From the NCBI GenBank assembly GCA_949825025.1, contig OX463778.1:1316501-1380500 (forward strand): DNA of 64,000 nt. Direction: 5' to 3'. A model generated the notes under the pieces. The model searched no databases. It was not told the DNA's origin and saw only the letters and a program-made list of their open reading frames with translations. Made by a program: the position numbers and the translations under genes. This DNA comes from Siphlonurus alternatus (Eukaryota > Arthropoda > Insecta > Ephemeroptera > Siphlonuridae). Shown here in pieces: positions 52,884 through 63,768 of the stretch; position 1 is the first letter of the stretch, and every line of letters starts with the position of its first letter.

Positions 52884-55800
52884 AATACAGGGCTATGCTT
52901 TATTGGGATGGGGGTATACGCAGTTCGAGAAAAGTGGACCTTTTAGGCCACGCCCCCTGTAACCTTATGGGAAATCCACCAACTTTGGTGCCAATTTCCT
53001 GAGCTCCTGAGGAATTATGGTGGAAGATGAGACTGTCTGGGGGTAATTTATGCTGAAAATTACGATTTTTGAATCGTTGAAGTCGACCACTTAATAACGA
53101 TAACACCTACTTTTAGGGGTTTAAATTTTCCTTTCTTTTGATTGGTCAGTTCGATTTGATGGACTTTAATGCCCATTCGAAAAGTGGACTTTTTTCTGGC
53201 CTGTGATTGGTTCATCACGTTGCTTAGCAACCAATGAAGAGCCGCAAAAAAATCAACAAGCTCTTTGGAACCAATCAGAAATTAGGAAAGTGGTCTCATA
53301 TATCAGAACAGAGCGCGTATACCCGATTCTTATAAGTATAACCCTGGTATAATATTACAGTTTTGGAGCAGATTCCTCTTCGTAACATCGGGAATGCGAT
53401 GGTCATTTGGTATAACCTGTGCTTATTCTTTCCTGCGCTCCTCCTACATTACTCACGAGGCAGCCGCTGACGCCCGGCGCGAAGGTGCACACGTGCTGCT
53501 CGGTGACGATCGGTCCGAAAGCCCCTGCACACTGGCGGTTGCTGATGACGGACATTGAGGAACGGTGCAGCGAGTTGTGGATGCTCTTCAGGTCACTCAC
53601 TTCGGAGGCTGCCAGGTGGACAATCTATATTAGTGCTTGTGGGTGCATGGCTGAATTTTGCACATTCTAAAAAAGTTCAAAAAGGAACAAGAAGAAGTGA
53701 ACAATTTATCATTCTGGACCCATTTTTAGCACGGTTATAAACTAATTAAGGAATCGGGAAAGGGATTTATTACTATACTTTAAATACCTTTTAATATCAG
53801 ATTAAAATGTGTATGTCACGTACAAATAAACTATATATAATTTAAAATCCTCTTTTTCTATTTTTTTCATTCATTAAATTTGGATACATTACAATTTTTT
53901 TAGTGATAACGTTTAGATCTCAATGAGCTTAGAGCTCAAGTATAAATAAAGAGAAAATAAAAAGTTAACATTTATTTTATTACAAGATATATTGAACGAT
54001 ATCCAGAATAAGGCTATTTATCTCATAAGTTTGTTTATAATAATTATTTTTATTGAAATGGTCATGATCGATTATAAAAGCTGTTTTGAAACTTATAAAG
54101 TGTAAAAAAATGATCTGTGATGCCTTTAGTGTTTTTTTTTTTTAATCTTTTAACAGTATATTAGCGCATTTCTCTCTCCTTATATTACGATTATATAAAT
54201 AAAAATTGTATATAATATATTAAAGGTATACAGGCCTCAAATTTCAAATTACAAATTAGACAGACATTAAGTGTTGCTCAAGTTTATAATAATCAACATT
54301 CGTATTATTTTTACCTGCGCGCGGTGCGTCTGTGCGAAGTCGCGCTGTAAAGAAAGTCCTTGCTGACGTCACAACTCACAGCTAGCACCGATTAGCATTG
54401 AGTTGTGACGTCATCAAGGACTTCGTGACGTCATCAAGGACTAAATTTCTTACTTTGAACTGCGACTTCGCACGGATGCATCACGCGTGGAAAAAAATGA
54501 TGCGAATGTTGATTATATTATACTCTAAACCCACTTGGTGCCTGTATAATTTGTATTTTGAGGCCTGTATGCCTTTAATACCTAATAATCTATAATTGTT
54601 GGTCCTCAATCTTACAAACTTACCATCCGTCCTTCCCCAACCAGAAATGTGCACTAAGAAGTTTTCGAACGTCCGGTTGTCCGAGTGCCTTGGCAGCCGA
54701 ATCGCAGAAATACCTGCACAACACTTTTTATAATTTAATAAAAAAAATAGGCTGGCAGATGAGTACATTTACATTTTGTTTGAAAATATTCAGTTGCGGA
54801 GTTATGTCTAGAAAATCTCGTCTGTAACAGAAAATAATAAAAAAAAAAAAAAAATTCTAATAACCTCAATTAAGGCACCATGCGTACACAGAAACAAAAA
54901 TTAATGACGGTGAGAGAAAAGGGAGCATCAGGCGGAAATGTTGATAAAAATGGTCAATATTAATTTCAAAATTGAGAGAAGTTATTCCACCTTGAATCAG
55001 AGTATCTATAATCATTGATCATTGTATTTATAAATCTGTCAACCACCGTTGACACTGTCAACGGTGGAGTGTCAGATAAACAATTACTTCACGAGTAACG
55101 TCATGCAGTCTCTGACTAATTTTACCGTTGCCACTGACGGGCTGCGGCAGCTTGACGAGGGCGATGTCGAAGCCCGGTTGATGTTGGCTGAAGAAGTCGA
55201 AGTTGTCGTGCACTACCACCTCGCTGGCCTCCACCGTCAGTCGCTGGGGTTCCTCCTCGTAGAGCCGCAGGGCACCCAACAGCACCTCCACGGTGTGGGC
55301 CCTGCGGTGGACCACAAATACGTGGATTTACGGTGACTTTTCTTCGCTATTAAGCCCTCTCCTAGTCTAACTCCCTCCTACTTTGCACCATTTTAGAGGG
55401 GAAAAAAAAAAAAAAAAAACGAAATTACTTTGTTTTTCCTCTTAAACATGAAGTGTAAGAAATATATGTCTCCATTTTATCCTCACTTTGAGAGCGAAGA
55501 TGAAATAAGATTTGTTTTAGAGGTAAAATAAATTAGGTTTAAACGTGTAAAGGATAAGTTGAAAACGTAATTTAATAAATAGGGTGTGGGCCTTGCGAAG
55601 AGGCTGAAATTACCACACAGCCAGATATGTGACTTTGAAAATGCGACAGCAAATAATAATAATAATATAATTTTATAATTATACTTAATTGTCATTTGTC
55701 ATTTGGATATAAAAAAAAATAATATATATTTTTTTAATTTATAATATAATAGTTTACTTATTTTATAACAGTCACTGCGTGGCCTCCCATGCAAATAGTT

Positions 55801-57365
55801 ATGACTTGCCTCATTATTATTTGTTAGAATGATAAAATTATTATATATAGTTATTATTATAGTTATACACATTATATATATATATATATATATATATATC
55901 CACCATTAATGTTGATAAAATACTTGGAGAAAGCGACTCACCCGAAGACGCAGTACGCAGTGGTGATGACCACGGTCTCGGAGACGAGGGCGCCACTGCA
56001 GAAGCCCGAGCCGTCCGCTATCACCGCCACGTGTTCGGGGTGCTGCAGTGTGGGCTCGCCGAGGAACTCGTCGATCCGGAAGAACTCTGCGCATGAAATA
56101 AAATATTTCCAAATTCAAGTTGTTTTTAATTGACCTCATGAAGCACCAAGAGAAAACCTCCTTGATAGAATCAGTTACACGTGTACTTATTCAGACATGG
56201 TTCATCGCTACATGCTCGTATTATATGCTCTCTCCTAATTCCCTCCTATTTTGTACCATTTAAGAAGAAAAAAGAGGGGGGGGGGAAAACGAGATTTCGT
56301 CTTCTTTCCTCTTAAAAATGTTAAAAATATTGTGGGCACACTCGTAAACCCTGCTCGGTGTACTGCACTTTCTGCACATAATCGACCTTATGTAAATGGA
56401 TTTAAGGTCGATTGTATATGTAGAAAGTGTACACCGAGTATGGTTTACGAACAGACCTATTAATTGTCTCCATTTCATCCTCACTTTGAGCGAGGAGAAA
56501 ATATTAAGATATATGTGTGTTTTTGAGGTAAAAACACGTTATAAGCTTAATTAGACGTGTAAAAGAAAAGTTGAAGATGTAAATATTCAACTAGGGAAGG
56601 CTCTGATATCGAATCAAAACCAGATGCCACTTTTAGAATCACTCAGGTAAAATCCACCAGTTGTCCATACCTGTCTTTAGGACGTCAATTTAATTTGATT
56701 TTAAAGCTTGATGGAAAACCTATAGTGGAAAGAATTGAAACTACGTGCTGTATCTGATTATATAACAATAATGTAAAATCATGTAAATGCTGTACCAGCA
56801 GCCACAGCTTAATTTTAAAGAATTGACAACACCATAACTATAATAGTTGTCACATAAATATGCCTTCAGACAAAAGTGTATTGAAAATAAATAAAATTCA
56901 TAAGTGACGCCCTTTGTTGTGTGATATTCTCAATAATACAATATCCAATAGGTGTATGATATAATATATATCCTTGAATAAAACAGCCAAAATTTCTGCG
57001 TACAAAGCCATAATTTTATTGTCTGTACTAAAACAAAAAATAACAATTTATATTACTTATGAAAATTACGCTGTTTAATTTCATAAGTTTTATAAATATA
57101 CAGGCAATGTATACGATAAAATTCAAATAATAAAATATATTGATTCTTTCACAGCAGTTTACTATTTCTCAAAATTAATGAAAAATTCTCTGTTCTCTCA
57201 TTTTCTCCTACAGCCTCTATTATATTGCACTTGCCTACAACAACCAAAATGTTATTATATAAAAATATTATATTTATATCATAATAGTTGTTCTTCTCAC
57301 TCACTTCGGATGAAAGATGGTCGCGGCTGTTCTCGATGCTGAATGATGTTCCAGTTTGGAGCGCA
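51592..57365 (-). CDS. S1-family serine protease homologue, catalytically dead (His to Tyr, Ser to Pro), 5' end missing
   Basis: Exons (minus): 57365-57305, 56086-55942, 55301-55126, 54713-54624, 53608-53448, 51768-51592, all in phase; 269 residues visible. The order is that of chymotrypsin: RIDEFLGEP at the activation point (family: IVGG), GFCSGALVSETVVITTAYC where TAAHC is expected (His57 is Tyr, codon 55955-55953), FDIALVKL with Asp102 kept, HISGWGRTD, SVISNRQC, GDPGTPL where GDSGGPL is expected (Ser195 is Pro, codon 51762-51760), then LIGVASFGSWAGCETGSPQVFTRL and a C-terminal helix. The tail resembles crustacean brachyurins and insect chymotrypsin-likes. Without His and Ser it cannot use the normal mechanism; homologues often act as binding or cofactor proteins. 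No signal peptide exon found. AATAAA at about 51546 (complement). Confidence 0.9.
52816..52876. repeat. (TA)n microsatellite
   Basis: TA run just left of the hAT-type MITE in the last intron of the protease homologue. Confidence 0.95.
52880..53354. mobile_element. hAT-type MITE with perfect 8-bp duplication GTATAATA
   Basis: Element 52888-53346 begins CAGGG(C)TATGC and ends (inverse) with ATAACCCTG. Subterminal TATACGC/GCGTATAC also pair. GTATAATA is present at 52880-52887 and 53347-53354. CAGGG ends plus an 8-bp duplication fit the hAT superfamily. 459 bp, no transposase. The right end lies 93 bp from the 3' end of an exon of the protease homologue. Confidence 0.88.
54220..54578. mobile_element. 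TTAA-flanked MITE (TIR AGGTATACAGGCCTC)
   Basis: Inverted ends AGGTATACAGGCCTCAAA and inverse, with TTAA at 54220-54223 and 54575-54578. The inner hairpin has TGTGCGAAGTCGC and AGTCCTTG.TGACGTCA blocks, and GTGACGTCATCAAGGACT is duplicated at 54405-54445. Its right end is 45 bp from a protease-homologue exon donor. Confidence 0.78.
55345..56600. repeat. Direct repeat pair in protease-homologue introns (about 55345-55600 and 56225-56600)
   Basis: Both copies share CTCTCCTA.T, CTCCCTCCTA, TTTCCTCTTAAA, GTCTCCATTT.ATCCTCACTT and a GACGTGTAAA(A/G)GA.AAGTTGAA block. The right copy also contains a fold-back insert (56338-56455) with TCGGTGTAC and AATCGACCTTA in both arms. The pair flanks the exon at 55942-56086. 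Confidence 0.65.
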
Positions 57366-57600
57366 CTGTAAAAACACTCGGTTTATTGTTTCGATTCGGT
57401 TTCATTTGGTTATAAACTCATAAAACCATTGGAAATAAAATATAAAAATTAAAAAATTTGACTTTGTTGACACTTATGATTATTTAAGGACACAAAAATG
57501 TAACTGGTGTATTCTTTATAAACTAGCAAATTATATGAATACGATGTAAATTTAATGTAATAATTGCCGTCTATAATTTATAATTTTTTTTTTCTACATT
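57366..57600. other. AT-rich upstream sequence, no exon seen
   Basis: The missing 5' coding exon of the protease homologue should be upstream, but neither this stretch nor the retrotransposon stack to its right shows a signal-peptide exon. Confidence 0.35.
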
Positions 57601-57603
57601 TTC

Positions 57604-57697
57604 TATTATTATTATTATTTTTTGTTTTTAACTCCCAACCAAGTAATAATAATAACCAAGTTATTATTATTATTATTATTATTATTATTTATTTATT

Positions 57698-57730
<33 letters not shown>

Positions 57731-58769
57731 TGAGACACCACTAGATTGCCCTGGTCATAGGACAGACCCAGCTGTGCCTCGTTTTTTCCCCAACAATGCC
57801 CCTTTGGAGTGCCAGACTTTCGGCCACGGTGAGACCCAGCCTCCACGGAATCACACCCGTAGGACCCGGGTCTATTACCCCGAGCATGACGTACGAATAG
57901 TGTCACCGCAGTGACCATCAGCCCCACCGCGACCGAGCTTTGCACCCTCTCCCCCGACCCACAATCCCCGTCCGCGAGCGCCGTTCACTGTTGTGTTCGG
58001 ATATTAGCTTTGCTTCACCCACCCGTTTGGAGAGCCTCACCTTCAGACCGCTGCCTCACCGAAAATATCCATGAGGAGCGTTCGTCATACAAGTGTCAGA
58101 CCTAGGGGACTACTTCCTGACTGCACGGGCCACTACGATATATTGGCACCACATCTCCCTGAGCCGGCCGGCTGGTCACCATACACGAAACATAGTTCCC
58201 CCCACACAGTGAATACACCACATAGCGCTCGCGCCCACCCCCCACCCACAAAAAAAAACCATCCTACGCTGACACGGCTGCTCCTGACTTGCGTCAAGTA
58301 AGCCACCGTTCCGTCAGCCTGCAACTCCCACTCTGCAGGTTTCTGGTGCACCAAAACCATCGACCCACAGAGTGGAGCACCCACCTCCACCAAAACCACC
58401 CTGATGGTAAGGTGGCCGATCCCGCGGACCTCCCCGCCACTAGGTGCAGCCGGCAAACTGATCACGCCGGCCATCCGGGGACTCCTTCACGCAACCTCCG
58501 ACAATTGCGCTAGGGACCGTTGCATTTATCCTCCCATAGTCTGCTCTTAAACTATGAGAGTCCCCAGCATTGCCGAGATTTTGCTGCCTAGGTACTCTGA
58601 GCTCCGCGGCAGCAGGGAGAGCTCAGGCTCCATAACCGGTTAGTGGCTATGGACTGAGGGCTGTAATTAAACAACCCCCAGGTGGAGCCCCAAGGGCGCG
58701 GTCCCACGCGTCGCGTACTGAACTTTCCCCACACAGTGTTTAGCATGAGTCAAGAACAGCCGGGTGCCC

Positions 58770-58780
<11 letters not shown>
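57604..58780 (-). mobile_element. Non-autonomous R4/Dong-like element, no ORF, in TAA repeats
   Basis: Read on the minus strand, it begins near 58780 with the same leader as the full-length neighbour (58556-58780 matches 62475-62690 almost base for base) and diverges inside. It ends at 57731 with GGTGTCTCAC, an A-run and (AAT)n. The coding region is absent. The last 270 bp are essentially identical to the partial copy at the right window edge (63768-64000). Confidence 0.75.
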
Positions 58781-58831
<51 letters not shown>

Positions 58832-61800
58832 CACTACTAAGCCGTCTCATAGGTCATTACAAGACAAACCCAGCAGTGCCTCCTCGACCCCAGCGCTCCG
58901 CACTCTCGTGCAGTAAACTCCAGGGCCGCCTTTTATTTTATCGGTGCACCTCACCAACCTCCCCATGGGCCCGAAGTAGACGGAGGGAGCCCAGCAACAC
59001 TGCCTTCTGCATGGCATCCGCCAGCCGCTCAGCGGATCCACGGCAACCTGGTATTTGCCGCAGCCCAGAAACCAATGAGTCGGGAACTCCACCCATCACC
59101 CCAACCAAAAGAACGACCAACACAACCGAATGTCCAGCATAGCTCTGCCGCAAGTCCATGACAAGATCGCGGTACTTATCGCGTTTTTCGGCATACTTTT
59201 CCGTGAGGTTCTGGTCCGAAGGAGCAGAAAACTCCACCACGGTCAACGCCTTCTTGTGCTTCTCAAGTACCACGATGTCCGGCTTGTTGGCATGGAGCTT
59301 GCGAGTGGTGGGAAACGAATAGTTCCAGAAGATCTTCACCTGGTCGTTTGCCACCACTGCCTCAACGTCCCCAGGAGCGTATGGTATGACAGGTGAATCG
59401 TCAATACCAAAATGGTGCCTCAGATGGAAATAAAGCACCCGCAGTGCAGCATTGTGCCTCTCGATGTAAAGAGTACGGGCATAGAAAGGACATGCAGAGA
59501 GAAGATGCATGGTGGTCTCGGGAGAACGGAAGCACGCCCGACATCTGGTGTCCAGCTGACGACCAAATATCAACTGCTGGTACACCAGGGATGTGAACAC
59601 ACCATCCTGCATCTTGATGATATTGCTCTCTGACACGGAAGTCAGCCCAGAGGAGCGAAGAAAGGCAAAAGTACGCTCCCTGCAAAGGCCCTGGCTCTCG
59701 ATGTTCTTGTAGAACACGCTATGCATGCTCTTTGCCATGTGCCCTCGCAAAAGAAGACGCACCTCCGCCTCCCTCACCCTCTGCTTGGCGAGAGCCCGAG
59801 GCAAACCTGCAAGGTTTACTCCTGGCCTCGACTCCGGCTCCACCAAATCCAACTGTACTCCCAATGCCCATGCCGCCCTTTTTGCTGCACTGAACAAAAA
59901 CGCTCCACTGCCCCACAACTCATGCCCATACACAAGTTGAAGATGGGGATCTGTGCTCGTTACCACACGACACGCCATACTGATAACCATTCGGTTGTAG
60001 ATGTTCTCAACTCCGAGCAACCCTCTACCTCCCTGATCACGTGGAAGGTAGACCCTCTCAACAGAAGCCCGCTTATGGTGGCTCAAGTTTGAAGACATGA
60101 CTTTCCTCGTGATGGTATCGAGGCCCTTCAGCTCTGCCACGTTCCATTTCATGGCACCAAAGGTGTAGAGCATGACAGGGATGGCTAGCATGTTGGTCGC
60201 TTGGATCTTATTGCGACCCGACAACCTGGAACTCCAGATCTTCTTCAGGCGTCGAACATACTCCCCACGAAGCACCTTCTGGCACAATCCTGTATCCTGA
60301 ACGTGACTTTCACTCACGCCCAGGTACTTGTACCGTGCTTCGGCATCGAGATGTCTAATGATGCTCCCGTCTACCAGCTCCATGTCTTCTCGTTGGCCAC
60401 ACACCTTGCCAAGTCGAATGTGCAGGACCGCACACTTGTCCAAGCCCAACTCCATCCCCGTGTCTGCTGCAAAGCTACTAACAAGATCAAGCGACTCCCT
60501 GAGCTTGCGTTTGCTAGAACCATAGATTTTCAGGTCATCCATGAAGAATGCATGGGTGACCTTATGGCTCCGACACGAAGGTGGGCCAGCCATGTACCCA
60601 TCTTGTTCCCGAAGTAAAGCAGAAAGGGGCAACTGGGAGATGCAGTAAAGTTTGGGGCTAAGGGAGTCACCCTGGAACACTCCCCGCTGATATGCCACGA
60701 ACTCTGTGTACGAAACTCTACCACCAGCCTTACACTGGAAGCGAGTCCTCCACAGCGGCATGAGGTCCCCAATGCATCTCACCAGATCGGGATGAACATT
60801 CAAGATCTCGAGACACCTCAAGATTAAGCCATGCGATGTCATGTCGAAAGCTTTCCTGAAGTCCACCCAGGCCACAGAGAGGTTCCGCTTATGCTGTATG
60901 GCATCTTGACAGACGCAGCGGTCCAGGAGAAGGTTCTCCTTACAGCCCTCGTGGCCCCTCCGTGCCCCCTTCTGCTCGTGCAACTCTACCCAAACTGGCT
61001 GAATAGAGTCCTCCAGTAGCTCATTCAAACAACCAGTAAAACCTTTATACTCGGTGTTGAGCGTGGTGATGGGTCTATAGCTGGATGGAAGTGACAAGTC
61101 CCCCCCTTTGGGGATCAGGATCGTGCGTCCCTCCACCAACCAATCAGGGATCTCCATCGTGCCTCTTAACATGGCAGTGTAATGCCTTGCCAAGTGAGGA
61201 TGCACAGCCGTAAACTTTTTCCACCAGAACGTTTGGATCTTATCAACGCCTGGCGCTGCCCAATTGCGCTTTCCTCTGAAAGATCGGGCAACAAGTTCTA
61301 CTGTGACATCCGGGCACACTACCTGCCTATCCTGCACTCTCCGACAAAGCTTCTCAAACTCCGAGAGAGCCTGAGACTCGACGTTGAATTCGACACTTTC
61401 CCCATAAATTCCCGCCCAGAACGCACGGATAGCATCCGCCGTAGGAGGGTTTTGTGGAGGCGCTGGTCTCTCCCGCTCCAAAAAGCGGCGCGCATTGTGA
61501 AGAAAGACGTTATTATCCTCCAAGCACTGCAAACGACTCAGCTTCTTTGCTTTTATAGCCTTCAGGGTGCGGATTCGATCCAGCAACTTCTGTTTGGCAA
61601 CAACCAAAACAGAAAAGCGTAGAGTCTTGTAAAGCGTCCGTGTTGAAGCTAAAAGTAGCTTCATCTTCCGGGAAGCTGGTCTCCCTGAACGGACAAACTC
61701 CACAATACTCTGGATTCGTGACGCACCCCGTCTGGCCTCCAGAATCTTCTCCTCCAGATCTGCTATCTGCCCACGGATCTTTTCCTGGGCACTCGGGCCA

Positions 61801-62690
61801 TCCTGCATCTTGGGAAGCATGAGCTTCGCGGCGGCAAAGACAGCCACGTTGACTTCCATCAACGTTGACTCCTGGGTAAGGCATGAGAAAAGTGCCTCAT
61901 TCATCGCGACCAAGTCTTGTGCTCGGATTTTCCTTCTCGGTCTCCGAAGGAATGGTCGCTTTTCGAAACGCAGACTGGTCTTTTCAATCTCCTCTCTTAG
62001 CTCTGCCTCAAAGTCCCTCCCCTGCAAAACAACAGGTTCAGGCTGTGCCTCATCTTCGGAGGAAGACGACGAACGAAATTCCACCGAGTCCGAGACAGAG
62101 GCTTGCGAGCTAGAAGCAGAAGAAGGCGTCTGCGACCTTGGTAAAATTCCCCGACGCCCCAGCACAGCTCTGGCTTGGTCACTCAACTGCTGTTTCGTGA
62201 CCCCCATCTCCGGATGGCGCTCCTGCCAAATCATCAGAAGACGGGCCATATATCCCCTGCGCTGAGGCTCACTAGCTTCGTAACAGACAAGCAGTTCGTC
62301 ACAAAGCTCCTCCGTCCACCTCAATCGCCCATGTAGAGGCTGGTCCCTTTGTCCCCCACCACTTGGTGCAGCTGACACATCCGAGATGCCGGCATGGTCG
62401 GGGGGCCTTCGCATGTTATGCCTAGGAACCATTTAATTTATACTCATGTGGAAGGGGGGTTAGCCCATACCACAGAGTCCCCAGCATTGCCGAGATTTTG
62501 CTGCCTAGGTACTCTGAGCTCCGCGGCATCAGGGAGAGCTCAGGCTCCATAACCAGTTAGTGGCTATGGACTGAGGGCTGTAATTAAACAACCCCCAGGT
62601 GGAGCCCCAAGGGCGCGGTCCCACGCGTCGCGTACTGAACTTTTCCCACACAGTGTTTAGCATGAGTCAAGAGCAGCCGGGTGCCCTATT
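58781..62690 (-). mobile_element. Full-length R2/R4/Dong-type non-LTR retrotransposon
   Basis: 5' leader 62690-62433, one long ORF (62432-58938), 3' end TAGTAGTGTCT, A-run (58828-58801), then (AAT)n. The (AAT)n tail abuts the start of the next element. About 3.9 kb. GC-rich compared with its surroundings, which indicates a recent arrival. Confidence 0.88.
58938..62432 (-). CDS. Reverse transcriptase/restriction-like endonuclease of R2/R4/Dong-type retrotransposon, intact 1164-aa ORF
   Basis: One uninterrupted frame. N-terminal about 330 residues: SerGlu-rich and basic. Reverse transcriptase about 380-760: GVDKIQTFWWKKF, ILIPKGGD, SYRPITTLN, AWVDFRKAFD (first catalytic Asp), GVFQGDSLSP, FFMDDLKIYG (catalytic DD, with F-M in place of the usual Y-A). 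C-terminal: CRAC...HLLSAC (CCHC-type knuckle), ERHNAALRVLY, then KPDIVVLEKHKKALTVVEFS and EKYAEKRDKYRDL, the PD-(D/E)xK-like endonuclease plus following K..KY motif of this superfamily. It nicks DNA and primes reverse transcription at the nick. The intact frame suggests recent or current activity. R4/Dong is favoured over R2 because of the TAA target, not rDNA. Confidence 0.92.
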   Translation of the reverse strand: MVPRHNMRRPPDHAGISDVSAAPSGGGQRDQPLHGRLRWTEELCDELLVCYEASEPQRRGYMARLLMIWQERHPEMGVTKQQLSDQARAVLGRRGILPRSQTPSSASSSQASVSDSVEFRSSSSSEDEAQPEPVVLQGRDFEAELREEIEKTSLRFEKRPFLRRPRRKIRAQDLVAMNEALFSCLTQESTLMEVNVAVFAAAKLMLPKMQDGPSAQEKIRGQIADLEEKILEARRGASRIQSIVEFVRSGRPASRKMKLLLASTRTLYKTLRFSVLVVAKQKLLDRIRTLKAIKAKKLSRLQCLEDNNVFLHNARRFLERERPAPPQNPPTADAIRAFWAGIYGESVEFNVESQALSEFEKLCRRVQDRQVVCPDVTVELVARSFRGKRNWAAPGVDKIQTFWWKKFTAVHPHLARHYTAMLRGTMEIPDWLVEGRTILIPKGGDLSLPSSYRPITTLNTEYKGFTGCLNELLEDSIQPVWVELHEQKGARRGHEGCKENLLLDRCVCQDAIQHKRNLSVAWVDFRKAFDMTSHGLILRCLEILNVHPDLVRCIGDLMPLWRTRFQCKAGGRVSYTEFVAYQRGVFQGDSLSPKLYCISQLPLSALLREQDGYMAGPPSCRSHKVTHAFFMDDLKIYGSSKRKLRESLDLVSSFAADTGMELGLDKCAVLHIRLGKVCGQREDMELVDGSIIRHLDAEARYKYLGVSESHVQDTGLCQKVLRGEYVRRLKKIWSSRLSGRNKIQATNMLAIPVMLYTFGAMKWNVAELKGLDTITRKVMSSNLSHHKRASVERVYLPRDQGGRGLLGVENIYNRMVISMACRVVTSTDPHLQLVYGHELWGSGAFLFSAAKRAAWALGVQLDLVEPESRPGVNLAGLPRALAKQRVREAEVRLLLRGHMAKSMHSVFYKNIESQGLCRERTFAFLRSSGLTSVSESNIIKMQDGVFTSLVYQQLIFGRQLDTRCRACFRSPETTMHLLSACPFYARTLYIERHNAALRVLYFHLRHHFGIDDSPVIPYAPGDVEAVVANDQVKIFWNYSFPTTRKLHANKPDIVVLEKHKKALTVVEFSAPSDQNLTEKYAEKRDKYRDLVMDLRQSYAGHSVVLVVLLVGVMGGVPDSLVSGLRQIPGCRGSAERLADAMQKAVLLGSLRLLRAHGEVGEVHR

Positions 62691-62729
62691 ATTATTATAA
62701 TAATAATTATTATTATTATTAATAATAAT

Positions 62730-62779
<50 letters not shown>

Positions 62780-63690
62780 GTCTTTTTCTTGCTTTCTTCT
62801 TCATAAGCACTAACACCGGGCTCAATCAAGCCAAGGTGCAAGCGCCCGTACCAAACATTGAGAGGGGATTGCGGGTACACATGCGGGGGTGCTACAAGCT
62901 CAAAACCTTGCGCACAATGTTAGCCGTGCCAAGAATAGCAGCCTTCTGCATGACACGCATGTGGTATTCTTTGAGAGCCAACTTCTCTCTGGCAAATGAC
63001 CAGTCTTTGGTCACAAGACCGTTACTAGAGATCACAACTGGAACCACATCAACACTACGGAGCTGGTACATGTCTTTGAGCTCGACAGCAAGTGGCTGGT
63101 ACTTGCGCTTTTTCTCCGCAACTGTGGTCACAAGATTCTCGTCCAGCGGGACAGCAATGTCGACAATCACCGCTGTTCGAGCTTTCTTGTCGAAGAGAAC
63201 AAGATCAGGTCTGTTTGCTTCAACAGCTCTATCTGTGGTGATGGCAGAATCCCACAGGATTTTTGCATCCTGATTACGGAGAACTTGTTCCGGCTTGCAC
63301 TTATAGTACGGAACCTCTGTCTCAATGAGACCAACTTTCTTGGCCAAAGCTTGATGTACAACTTTGGCAACAGAATTGTGGCGCTCTAAGTACTCTTTTG
63401 GAGCAAGCACTGGACAGCCCCCAGTGACATGCTGAATGGACTCGTTAGCCTGCTTGCAAAGACGACACCGGTCACTGATGTTGACTTTGAGGATGTGTCG
63501 CTCATACGCCCTAGTCCTGATGACCTGATCCTGTATGGCACAGACAAAGCCCTCTGTCTCCGCAAACAACCCACTTGTCCGCAGCCACTCAGTGGAACTC
63601 TTGGTGTCCACCTGATCCGAAGATAACGCTGCAGCAAACCGACCATGCAATGCTTTTGTTGACCACTCCAAGACTCTGTCATTGTGTTAT
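62691..63690 (-). mobile_element. 5'-truncated R4/Dong-like element of a second family
   Basis: Tail (AAT)n at 62690-62779 (on the minus strand), 3' end near 62791, 5' truncation at about 63682 against another (TTA)n run. The encoded C-terminal part is homologous to, but clearly different from, the 1164-aa protein. Confidence 0.82.
62892..63671 (-). pseudogene. C-terminal fragment of an R4/Dong-like polyprotein (CCHC and endonuclease)
   Basis: 259 open residues: CRLCKQANESIQHVTGGCPVL (CCHC knuckle), YLERHNSVAKVVH, then RPDLVLFDKKARTAVIVDIA with PLDENL, AEKKRKYQPL (endonuclease core), and a C-terminal MQKAAILGTANIVRK block that aligns with MQKAVLLGSLRLLR of the neighbour. The reverse transcriptase is missing, so this is a typical 5'-truncated insertion. 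The frame itself is unbroken. Confidence 0.88.
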
Positions 63691-63705
63691 TATTATTATT
63701 ATTAA

Positions 63706-63735
<30 letters not shown>

Positions 63736-63768
<33 letters not shown>

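Noticed and set aside
53453..53670. Plus-strand frame opposite the protease-homologue exon
   Set aside because: Shadow of the coding minus strand. The minus strand has correct splice phase and S1 motifs.
51592..57365. Calling the protease homologue a pseudogene
   Set aside because: All six visible exons are open and in phase with good splice sites. Residue loss alone fits the known inactive homologue class.
57911..58513. Small frames in the GC-rich ORF-less retrotransposon
   Set aside because: The region is UTR-like, shared between copies with no conserved protein motif.
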